Shown here: positions 36,505-44,658 of the stretch, piece after piece
Position numbering within the stretch: position 1 is the first letter of the stretch
How the letters are laid out: the number at the start of each line of letters is the position of its first letter
Source: Paraburkholderia sabiae
GTDB lineage: Bacteria > Pseudomonadota > Gammaproteobacteria > Burkholderiales > Burkholderiaceae
Reading direction: 5' to 3'
Length of the DNA: 64,000 bases
NCBI RefSeq assembly: GCF_030412785.1
Contig: NZ_CP125296.1
Coordinates: 1,302,001-1,366,000, forward strand
Notes under the pieces: generated by a model
Database searches by the model: none
The model's input: only the letters and a program-made list of their open reading frames with translations
Told to the model about the DNA's origin: nothing
Translations under genes and position numbers: made by a program

Positions 36505-37843
36505 ACGTTCAACGAACCGCCGTCCGGTCACCGATGTGGAATATGGATGGCGCGGCTGGCTGGTTGCCGATGATCCCGATCTGGATCAACTTGTGGACGC
36601 GGAGTGCAGACGACAGGAGAGTGCGATTACCCTGGTGGCTTCCGAAAATTTCTCCTCCCCACGGAGCCGGGTACTGGAAGGAAGCGCACTGGCGGACAAG
36701 AATGCCGAGGGCTATCCCGACAGGCGGTTCGCCGCTGGGTGTGAATATGTGGATGCCATCGAGAACCTTGCTATTGCCCGTCTGAAAAAATTGTTCGGGT
36801 GCGAACACGCCAACGTTCAGGCGATGAGTGCAACCATCGCGAATGTCGCGCTCCTGCAGGCGGTGCTGAAGGCCGGCGACCCGATACTCTCAATGCGTCT
36901 GTCGGACGGTGGTCACCTGAGCCATGGTGCGGCGTTTCATATGAGCGGTCGCCTGTATCACGTGTGCCATTACGGATTAAACGAGACATCGGAGCGGATC
37001 GACATTGATGAGGTTCGTCGTCTTGCAAAGGAAGCCAGACCGAAACTGATTGTCTGCGGCGGTTCCTCGTATCCCCGCAACATCGACTATGCTGCGTTCG
37101 CCGATATCGCCAAAGAGGTCGGTGCGTTGCTTTGGGCAGATATTGCGCATGTCGCGGGACTGATGGCCGCGCGCGTCGTTCCTTCAGCCATACCGTACGC
37201 TGACTTCGTGACGTCTTCCACGCACAAGACATGGCGAGGCCCGCGCGGCGGGTCAGTCCTGATGTGCCGGCAGGAGTGGGGGCATGCGATCGACCGGGCG
37301 ATTTTCCCCGGGATTCAAGGCGCGCCCAAAATGGACATGATTGCCGCGCGGGCTGCGCATTTCATGGAAACGGCCGAGCCCGAGTTCACCTTGTATTCGA
37401 AAGCGGTTCTGGATAACGCGCAGGCGCTTGCCGAGGGTCTTCGTCAAGAAGGCGTACGGCTGGTCACGGGCGGTACGGACACCCATCTTGTGCTGGCGAA
37501 CGTGACTGACCTCGGACTGACCGGGCAGCAGGCAGAGCGACTTCTAACGGAGGTTGGCGTCACGACAAACAGGAACATGATTCCGTTCGACAGACAGCCC
37601 CCGAGTCTTTGCAGCGGCGTGCGAATGGGTAGCGCCGCCATGACCACGAGAGGACTTGATGAGTCGGACTTCCTCCGCATCGGAGCCCTCATTGGCTCGC
37701 TGCTGAATAATCCAGGAGATCCGGACAAACAGATCCGGGCGAAGGCCATTTTCGGGGAACTGGTGCAAGGTTTGCCCCTGTTTTCGGAGCGTTGGCTTCC
37801 GCAGCATTCGCCGACGGCTGCCGACGCGCAAGCGCTCGGTTGA
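36494..37843 (+). CDS. serine hydroxymethyltransferase-like PLP enzyme, diverged
   Basis: 449 residues from the ATG at 36494 (MSRERSTN) with GAGGAG just upstream. The fold-type I SHMT pattern is complete: ASENF (Glu51), KNAEGYPDRR, GCEYVD, GGHLSHG, DIAHVAGL and TSSTHKTWRGPRGG with the PLP lysine at about residue 245. The two active-site tyrosines of the usual RYYGGCEY are Phe79-Ala80 here, so folate chemistry is probably altered. It may do aldol-type chemistry on glycine or alanine, or use another one-carbon donor. It ends the operon that starts with the ATP-grasp ligase. A housekeeping GlyA is expected elsewhere in the genome. Confidence 0.85.
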   Translation: MSRERSTNRRPVTDVEYGWRGWLVADDPDLDQLVDAECRRQESAITLVASENFSSPRSRVLEGSALADKNAEGYPDRRFAAGCEYVDAIENLAIARLKKLFGCEHANVQAMSATIANVALLQAVLKAGDPILSMRLSDGGHLSHGAAFHMSGRLYHVCHYGLNETSERIDIDEVRRLAKEARPKLIVCGGSSYPRNIDYAAFADIAKEVGALLWADIAHVAGLMAARVVPSAIPYADFVTSSTHKTWRGPRGGSVLMCRQEWGHAIDRAIFPGIQGAPKMDMIAARAAHFMETAEPEFTLYSKAVLDNAQALAEGLRQEGVRLVTGGTDTHLVLANVTDLGLTGQQAERLLTEVGVTTNRNMIPFDRQPPSLCSGVRMGSAAMTTRGLDESDFLRIGALIGSLLNNPGDPDKQIRAKAIFGELVQGLPLFSERWLPQHSPTAADAQALG

Positions 37844-38306
37844 CGCGCTCAGCTGAGACAACGAAGGGGGCCGACCGGTGCCAGGCACAACATAGCCGGG
37901 CGAATCTGTTCGAAGATCTCGTCGGGGCTGACCGGCCTAGAACTGAAAGAGCGATTCGCGGGACCGCTGATTGTCGCCGGGCCGACCGGTGGCTTCGGCG
38001 CGGCGACTGTTCGTTCACCGTGACAGAACACCCTGTGAGAGCCGCCAACAGGGCTGGCAGACGCGAAACATCTCCATCCAATCTGCATTGGTTCGAATCT
38101 ATTTCTCAAATAAAACTTGATTCGAGGCGCTTACTATCGAATCGCGCTGAAATGATCAGCGTGAAACGCTGAAAGCGCCTGTTCGGGTTAATGTCCCGTC
38201 TTCCGGAGAACGGCAAATGTATTTGCGAGCGTCGCTGATTTCTTCAACGTCCCGCCCGACAATCACTTCCTGGTCACAAACGCGACTGGCTGAAAAACCG
38301 ATGACG
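37844..38306. other. 463-bp gap before convergent vsr
   Basis: No supported gene. One frame near 37910-38030 reads LKERFAGPLIVAGPTGGFGAAT before a stop and looks oddly protein-like, but it has no start or family match. TCAGCG and CGCTGA (38156-38172) form a small perfect inverted repeat in an AT-richer patch. The region is likely untranslated 3' ends of the SHMT gene and vsr. Confidence 0.35.
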
Positions 38307-38708
38307 TCATGGCGAGACGCCCGCCGCGAGAAACGCGCGCAGTTTCGCGCAAAGCTCCTCCGGCTTCGCCAGCTCGCATTCCCAGACCGTCAGAACGTCC
38401 CAACCAGACACAGTCAGCTTCGACTCATTCGATGCATCCCTGGCGACATTGCGCGCGATCTTTTCTCTCCAGTAATCGGCGTTGGTTTTGGGACGACGGG
38501 CTCCTCGCCTGCAGGTGTGTCCATGCCAGAAGCAGCCATGCACGAAAATGACCTTGCGTCGGCCTATAAATGCGAGATCCGGGGATCCCGGTAAATCCTT
38601 GCGATGCAGCCGATATCGGTATCCGAGCCCGTAAACCATTCGCCGAACTGCCAGTTCAGGCTGGGTATCGGTCGACCTGACTGACCGCATGATTTGCGAT
38701 CGATCCAT
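38307..38708 (-). CDS. vsr: very short patch repair endonuclease
   Basis: 133 residues from the ATG at 38708 (MDRSQIMRSVRSTDT, the typical start). The Vsr nuclease residues are visible: GSPDLAFIGRRKVIFVHGCFWHGHTC contains the catalytic Asp and the zinc-site His and Cys, and WECEL supplies the later Cys. Vsr nicks beside T in T:G mismatches made by deamination of 5-methylcytosine, so it is the usual partner of a cytosine methyltransferase. It is divergent from the methyltransferase at 38815. The frame extends upstream in a way that overlaps the methyltransferase side, so the internal ATG is preferred. Confidence 0.92.
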   Translation of the reverse strand: MDRSQIMRSVRSTDTQPELAVRRMVYGLGYRYRLHRKDLPGSPDLAFIGRRKVIFVHGCFWHGHTCRRGARRPKTNADYWREKIARNVARDASNESKLTVSGWDVLTVWECELAKPEELCAKLRAFLAAGVSP

Positions 38709-38814
38709 GACCCGTTCAAAAAACCATAAAAAGAAGCATGCGCGATGCAGTTTCGAATACAATCGCTGGCAGATTAAAAATCTGCCGAGAATAAAGAGAC
38801 CCGGGGCTCCGTTC

Positions 38815-39984
38815 GTGATATCCGATAAATATACCTTCTACGAGTTTTTTGCGGGTGGAGGGATGGCGCGCGCTGGATTGGGGAAAGAGTGGGAATGTCT
38901 TTTCGCCAATGATGTCGACGAGCTGAAGGCCACTACCTATATCTCGAATTGGGGGCGTGATCACTTCGACGATCGCGATGTCCGGAAGGTTACCGTCGAC
39001 GACCTGGACGGTCATGTCGATCTCGCCTGGGCTTCGTTTCCCTGTCAGGATCTCTCGCTGGCAGGTAACGGGTTAGGAATCGGGCGAGCGGACGACGGGT
39101 CCGAGACCCGATCCGGCGCGCTCTGGCCATTCCTGACGCTCATGGAAAATTTGCGTCGCACCCGGCGCCATCCCACGCTGCTCGTCCTGGAGAACGTGGT
39201 CGGCCTGCTGACCCTCGATGGCGGCCGTGACTTCGCCGCGATCTGTGATGCGCTGGGAGCGATTGGATATCGCTACGGCGCAGTCGTCGCCGACGCGAAG
39301 CACTTCGTGCCGCAATCGCGCCCGCGCGTATTCCTGATCGCCGTGCGTCGTGAACAGCAGGTCAACGGAGATCTTTGCTCCGACGGTCCTACCGAGGCGT
39401 GGCACACGCAACCCCTCATCCGCGCCTTCGATGCGTTGTCCAGCAAGTCGCAAAAAGACTGGATCTGGTGGGACGCCGGGACTGCGCCCAAACTCAGGAA
39501 GAATTCGCTCCTGAGATCGATTGATCTTGACGCCGTGGGTTGGGACTCTGCAGCAGAGACGAAACGCCTGCTCGATATGATGTCGCCGGCGCATCTCGCG
39601 AGGCTGCACAAAGCACAGGCCGAAGATGGGCCGCATATTGGCAGCCTGTATCTGCGGATGCGACGCGAAGGCGAGAAAAACCGGCAGCGCGCCGAGATAG
39701 CGTTTGGGCCGACGCTCGGATGTCTGAGAACGCCACGAGGCGGCGCATCCCGTCCTCGCATCATCCATGTCGAGGGCAAGACGGTCAGAACGCGGCTGCT
39801 CACGGTAACCGAGGCGGCCAAGCTGATGGGGCTTGCGCAGAATTACGTGCTACCCGACGTCTATTACCGCGCGTTCAAGGTCATCGGCGACGGCGTGGTC
39901 GTTCCCGTCGTCCGCTTCCTGGCTGATCGTCTGCTTGAACCGATCGCGGCCAAAAAGCATCAGAGTGGCGATCTTGCCGCATAA
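38815..39984 (+). CDS. druM: C5-cytosine methyltransferase, DruM of Druantia type II
   Basis: 389 residues. Motif I FFAGGGMARAGLG, motif IV SFPCQDLSLAG with the catalytic Cys, motif VI VLENVVG, motif VIII QSRPRVFL and motif X FKVIGDGVVVPV are in order. I chose the GTG at 38815 (MISDKYTFYEFF) since family members begin there and the preceding AT-rich stretch looks like a promoter shared with vsr; the open frame goes back to 38689. It starts a run of four genes spaced 21, 10 and 26 bp apart. With DruF, DruG and DruE it fits the Druantia type II anti-phage system, where the methylase would mark self DNA. Confidence 0.85.
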   Translation: MISDKYTFYEFFAGGGMARAGLGKEWECLFANDVDELKATTYISNWGRDHFDDRDVRKVTVDDLDGHVDLAWASFPCQDLSLAGNGLGIGRADDGSETRSGALWPFLTLMENLRRTRRHPTLLVLENVVGLLTLDGGRDFAAICDALGAIGYRYGAVVADAKHFVPQSRPRVFLIAVRREQQVNGDLCSDGPTEAWHTQPLIRAFDALSSKSQKDWIWWDAGTAPKLRKNSLLRSIDLDAVGWDSAAETKRLLDMMSPAHLARLHKAQAEDGPHIGSLYLRMRREGEKNRQRAEIAFGPTLGCLRTPRGGASRPRIIHVEGKTVRTRLLTVTEAAKLMGLAQNYVLPDVYYRAFKVIGDGVVVPVVRFLADRLLEPIAAKKHQSGDLAA

Positions 39985-40005
39985 AATCCAGCGCCGCGAA
40001 TAGCC

Positions 40006-42549
40006 ATGAACTGGGTGCCGCCTAAGACGTTCGAAGATTGGGAAGACCGGCTGGTCGCCCACTTCCTACGTATCGGGCCCGAGGGCGACGCCAGTACAAT
40101 CCGGAGCTTCGAAATAACGGACCGGACGCTCGCGCAAGCGTGTGGTGCGCCTCTTGGCAACGAGAAGGCCGTCGTCGAGCAGCTCAGAAATGCGCTGTTG
40201 CAAAATAATTTCTTCCTCGACGCCTTGAAGCACGGCTCGCCGTTGCTAACGACGCGGGCGCGCCCCAATCTCTTTACATATCTCGTCGCAACGCTGTATA
40301 TCGACGGTCTGCTTGACTCCGGACAGTCAGACGGCGCATATCGCGCCAAGCTTGCAAAATGGCTCGCCGTCGACGGCACCTTCCAGCAACTGCAGGGTGT
40401 CGCACACATGTGGCGCGACCTTGTGGTCTGGCTTGACGCCCGCATCAGCGCGGGAGAGCCATTCCGTCGACTGGTGCTTCCCGCGATACCGTCAACGTGG
40501 ACGCATATCGGATACACTCGACGCCTGTCCTTCCCAGGCAAGCCCGACGTGCGTTTGCTCGAACGCTTCGTGTCGCGCAATCCGGCCGCACTGGATGACC
40601 CATCCAGGCTTATCACCCTGTTCAGACCCATTGAGGCGGACCCGCAGACCTCATGGGGCCTCAGAACCGCCTTTGGCGACTTCTCAAAAGCATATCTCTC
40701 GCGAAAGCGTGCAATCGCGGATCACCCATTCTGGAGTCTGCTGACGCGCGTTGCCGCAAACGCGGGAACGAAGATCAAAACGCTGGCGCATCTCGACATG
40801 GTTTTCGACGAGGACGGCGATCGCACGTTTATCGTTGGCGAGTCGACGATACAACCGAACCGCGTTCACCCCACGCTCGATACTGCGCTTCGGGACGAGA
40901 CCGTGAGGGACAGCGTGAACCTGGCCAGCGTACCTGGCCAGGGCATCGTGTTTTTCTATCAGTGTGGCGCCGGTCGCTGGAGAGCGGAAAGCCGACTGAG
41001 GCGCAACGCCGTCAGGATTCACGTCGCCTTCGAAAAAAAACTGGTCACGAGCATCGGTCCGCGACTCGGATCACTTTTGCGCGGCGGCTCGTGGTTCTTC
41101 ACTGAAGCGCCCCAGGCCCCCGACAGGATTGAAGCGCTCATTAAAGGTACCCGACTTGTCCCGGGCACTGACGATCACATCTTTCGTGCGGCCGTCCGTC
41201 ATGGAATACGCGTCAATGGCGCCTGGCTGGGCCGCCCCGGATTCTTGCCAGAAATCGATGCTGACACATCGGACTTCACGATCCGTGCGCTGTCAGAGCG
41301 CAGCGGCCTGATCGGGGTCGACGCAAACACGCCCGGACAGCTGGTTTGCCAGACGCCCGTCGAGGGCCCGTTTCTGATTGAACCAGCGCGTACCACGAGT
41401 GAAGACCGTTCGCACTGGCGCATCCGCGTGTCGTTCGTCAGGGACGCGATGCCACGCAGCATGCAAGCATCGGCAAGCGACAACCTGCGGCGTCTGGTCG
41501 ACTGGCGGGCAGATACGCGCTCCTCCGCCGCCGTGGGATTCGTCCGGGACGAGGATATCTCGTGGGAGCAGGGAGATCCGCGGATCGATAGCCTCATCGA
41601 AGCGCTCTATGCCGATGGTTCTTCCGGATGGGACGAGAGCGAACTCGTGCGGCTGGTCTCGCGTGCGACCATCGACGCGACGCCCTGGACGCTGATGCGC
41701 GTTCTTCATGACAGCGGCCTGATTGAGCCACGCTTGCGAAGCGGCTGGAGGGGAAGAGTGTGGACGCTGAGGGCGCCGCAGATTCTCTGCATGCGGCATG
41801 GCGAGCAGCAACTGGCTGTCGTTGAAGGCGCTGTCTGCGTGCGTCTGATCGACGACTTCAGGATCGCTGTCGAGTCGCTTGGCGGCGCCGTGTTCCGTCG
41901 AAACGGCGTAGGCGCGTGGTCGCCGCCGGTCTACGGCGCCGTCGTCGCTTCAGCCGCCGCCGTCGCCGAACGGCTGCACTGGCCGGTCATCAACAACGCC
42001 TGCGCGCCGTCAGGCGTTCTCGAGCTGGAACAGACACCGCATCTTGGCGAGATGCATTCGCCAGCATCATCCTGGGACTGGAACTCAAGCCGCTTCACAC
42101 GCAATGCGACGTCATCCGGAGCGGTGAAGCTCACCCGGCTCGTTCACGGCGGTGGACGCGATCACGATCTGTACAAGGTCGAGTGTCGTGGACGCACAGC
42201 GCACTATCTTTCGCGAACCTCCGCGATTGTCGCCGCTCATTCGATGATGAAGCTTCCGTTGTTCGAGGCGCGCGACGCTCTGCTGGTCAGACTGGCGGGC
42301 GAGGGTGGGCTTCCAGACGCGCTCGCCGAATGGCTAAGGCGTCGACATCTCCGTTCGCCGGGGCTGATCGACGGCGCCTACGTATATCCGGTTGGCCACG
42401 AGGATAGGGTCTTGTTGCACAGGCTCTTGCCTGGCTGCATAGGTGAACTGACAAAAAAAACGACCGATAGGGTCGATCGACTTTCGATCGCGCGTCGGTC
42501 CGGTGGACGCGTCCGCATGCAATGGCGGAACGGGACGCTCTGCGGGTAA
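40006..42549 (+). CDS. druF: DruF-like protein of Druantia type II
   Basis: 847 residues, no signal or membrane segment. I see no catalytic motif. The call rests on position between a cytosine methyltransferase and a DruG/DruE pair, on size, and on the fact that type II Druantia contains druM, druF, druG and druE in this order. The N-terminus (MNWVPPKTFEDWEDRLVAHFLRI) and a later winged-helix-like part (about 520-570, SELVRLVSRATIDATPWTLMRVLHDSGLIEPR) suggest DNA contact; the homologous part of Dpd-like proteins is similar in style. It starts 21 bp after druM. Confidence 0.65.
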   Translation: MNWVPPKTFEDWEDRLVAHFLRIGPEGDASTIRSFEITDRTLAQACGAPLGNEKAVVEQLRNALLQNNFFLDALKHGSPLLTTRARPNLFTYLVATLYIDGLLDSGQSDGAYRAKLAKWLAVDGTFQQLQGVAHMWRDLVVWLDARISAGEPFRRLVLPAIPSTWTHIGYTRRLSFPGKPDVRLLERFVSRNPAALDDPSRLITLFRPIEADPQTSWGLRTAFGDFSKAYLSRKRAIADHPFWSLLTRVAANAGTKIKTLAHLDMVFDEDGDRTFIVGESTIQPNRVHPTLDTALRDETVRDSVNLASVPGQGIVFFYQCGAGRWRAESRLRRNAVRIHVAFEKKLVTSIGPRLGSLLRGGSWFFTEAPQAPDRIEALIKGTRLVPGTDDHIFRAAVRHGIRVNGAWLGRPGFLPEIDADTSDFTIRALSERSGLIGVDANTPGQLVCQTPVEGPFLIEPARTTSEDRSHWRIRVSFVRDAMPRSMQASASDNLRRLVDWRADTRSSAAVGFVRDEDISWEQGDPRIDSLIEALYADGSSGWDESELVRLVSRATIDATPWTLMRVLHDSGLIEPRLRSGWRGRVWTLRAPQILCMRHGEQQLAVVEGAVCVRLIDDFRIAVESLGGAVFRRNGVGAWSPPVYGAVVASAAAVAERLHWPVINNACAPSGVLELEQTPHLGEMHSPASSWDWNSSRFTRNATSSGAVKLTRLVHGGGRDHDLYKVECRGRTAHYLSRTSAIVAAHSMMKLPLFEARDALLVRLAGEGGLPDALAEWLRRRHLRSPGLIDGAYVYPVGHEDRVLLHRLLPGCIGELTKKTTDRVDRLSIARRSGGRVRMQWRNGTLCG

Positions 42550-42559
42550 GGGGATCAGG

Positions 42560-44632
42560 ATGAGCACCGGTTTCAATGAAGGTAATCTTTGGTATGCCGG
42601 CCACTGCGTGCGGCATAACGATATCGTGGCGCACGTCGCCGTGACGTCCATAAAGGGCGACCTGGGCTGGTCACCGGTTGAGAATGCGACGAAACTCTTT
42701 CCGAAGTCGGGGGAAGTCGAGGTTCGACAACGCGGAAAGCCAGCGCTGCGCGTCGGCGACTGGGTTGCATTCCGGATCACCTCTCCCGCGCCAAAAGGGC
42801 GAAACCAGTGGCAGGCGTCGAAGCATCGTCCGCTGCATCATTTCACGCAAGCGCCGTCGAACACCCTGGATGACCTGCGCCGCCTGCTAACCGTCGAGGG
42901 CCTGTCGTCAACCGGATCGCCCGGCGCGTGGATGGTCCAGATCTCGCAGACTGAAGCCGTGAGGGTTGACCTGACACGCTGGAATGGTGGCAGGCTCTTC
43001 GCTAGCCCGAACCAGAAGGTGACAGTCTACGCATTCGATCCAGACGCTGTCATGCCCGTTTCGGATCCACTGGGCTCAGGGCTTTATGACCTTCCCGCTG
43101 ACACCACTCCGAAGCAAACAGTCGACTGGTCCACTGAGGAGGCGTTCCTTAACCGCTGGGCCCGGGCCTTGTCGCGTCAGGGCGACAAGCGGACTGATGT
43201 GGTCATTGACTGGCTTCGGGACCATGCGGACGCGACGCGAGGCGCGCTGACGTTCGACGTTGCGGACACGGCGGCCGTCTTCGACATGATGCGCAGCGGC
43301 GAACTGGCCGATCGTCTCTCTGGCGATCGTGAACTGCTTCGCTCCTTCACGAAGATTTTCCAGTCGCTTCCGCGTTTCGCGAATCTGCTGGATGCGCAGA
43401 TCGCCTCAATGGCGGAACAGGAGCGGAAGACCATCCGGGCCCGGACCGAGGCCGAACTGGCGAGCGATGTCGAACAGCAGCGTCAAGAGCGCATGAACGC
43501 GCTTGAACAAACGCTCAAGGCCTGGGAAGCGGATAAACGCGCTTTCCTAGAAGCAGAGATGCGGCGCAACGAGGAAGCGCTCACGGTCGAGATCGCAAAC
43601 AGCCGCGCCGCCAGGGAGCAGGCGTTGCATGATGAGTTTCGAGGACGTCAGGCGCAACTGAAAGAGGAAGTCCAGAATCTGCAAAGCGCCCGGGACAGGC
43701 TTCATGCCGAAGCGCGCGATCTCGACGCCTCCATGGCGGATCTTCGCACGCGGATCGAAGTGCTAAAGACTCGCGAGAACGAAGCAAAGGCCAATGTCGA
43801 CCGGCTGTTGCTCGCCGCCGGCGCGCTCGAAAGGCCGTCCTCCGGAGACCGTAGCCCCAATCAGCCGTCCTTGCGCGCGCCTGATGCGCGTGAAGGGCGA
43901 GCCTCGGACCTGCGCAAGTCGCTCGCAACCTGTCCGCTGCTCACCGACCATGGCAAGACGCTCATGCTGCAGGTCGTGGCGCTGTGTCTTGCAGGCGAGG
44001 TTCCCGTGTTGACAGGACAGGGGCGAGACGCGTTCCTGATGGTCGCCGAAGCGCTCCTTTCCGGAGGGGAGTCGGCGCGGATTTTCGCCGACCCAACCCT
44101 CATCACATATGAGGACCTCTGGTCGCGTCCCGGAACGGCTGCCCCAACGCCAATGGCGCAGGCGTTCGATCTCACACGGACGGGCGATTGCTCCATGCTG
44201 ACGGTAATAGAAAACGCCGAACGGTCTGGCGCACGCTTCTGGTATCCCGCATTGAAGGACGGGATCCGTCGGGGCGGCTTCCCGCGGCGGCTGTTTGTTT
44301 GTGCAACGGTCGCAGACACAGACGCGGAGGAGGCCCACGTCATCAGGAGCAGCGGTGTCGTGATTGACGTCAGCCTCGCGATTACTAAAGGCGCATCGGC
44401 AATCGCAACCCAGGGCATCTCGAAAAGCGCGCGGATGCAGTTCGCGCCGGATGAGCCTCCCTCCGACCTGAGCCAGGGCGCATATGTCACGGGCAGCTTC
44501 GTTGCAAAACTCGATGTGATACGCGCATTGGGCGCTGCCCGCACAGCGGCAGAAGCCATCATCGTTTGCGGCGACAGCAAACATGCTGGCGTAGAAGGCC
44601 TGGCTGACCTTTTCTCAACGACTGAACAATAA
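42560..44632 (+). CDS. druG: DruG-like coiled-coil protein of Druantia type II
   Basis: 690 residues from the ATG at 42560 (MSTGFNEGNLWYAG), which has GGGGATCAGG before it; the open frame back to 42503 overlaps druF and is rejected. The first 70 residues look like a small beta-barrel (HVAVTSIKGDLGWSPVE, VGDWVAFRI). A long coiled coil occupies about 255-420 (rich in Glu/Gln/Arg, KTIRARTEAELASDVEQQRQ). The C-terminal 230 residues are alpha/beta and resemble a P-loop fold without a clear Walker A (VLTGQGRDAFLMVAEAL). Role: a Druantia subunit acting with the DruE helicase; details unknown. Confidence 0.6.
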   Translation: MSTGFNEGNLWYAGHCVRHNDIVAHVAVTSIKGDLGWSPVENATKLFPKSGEVEVRQRGKPALRVGDWVAFRITSPAPKGRNQWQASKHRPLHHFTQAPSNTLDDLRRLLTVEGLSSTGSPGAWMVQISQTEAVRVDLTRWNGGRLFASPNQKVTVYAFDPDAVMPVSDPLGSGLYDLPADTTPKQTVDWSTEEAFLNRWARALSRQGDKRTDVVIDWLRDHADATRGALTFDVADTAAVFDMMRSGELADRLSGDRELLRSFTKIFQSLPRFANLLDAQIASMAEQERKTIRARTEAELASDVEQQRQERMNALEQTLKAWEADKRAFLEAEMRRNEEALTVEIANSRAAREQALHDEFRGRQAQLKEEVQNLQSARDRLHAEARDLDASMADLRTRIEVLKTRENEAKANVDRLLLAAGALERPSSGDRSPNQPSLRAPDAREGRASDLRKSLATCPLLTDHGKTLMLQVVALCLAGEVPVLTGQGRDAFLMVAEALLSGGESARIFADPTLITYEDLWSRPGTAAPTPMAQAFDLTRTGDCSMLTVIENAERSGARFWYPALKDGIRRGGFPRRLFVCATVADTDAEEAHVIRSSGVVIDVSLAITKGASAIATQGISKSARMQFAPDEPPSDLSQGAYVTGSFVAKLDVIRALGAARTAAEAIIVCGDSKHAGVEGLADLFSTTEQ

Positions 44633-44658
44633 ATAATTGCGAATTCTGGGGGCTGACA

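Noticed and set aside
37910..38030. Protein-like reading LKERFAGPLIVAGPTGGFGAAT in the gap
   Set aside because: Short, no start codon and no match that I recognise; probably chance.
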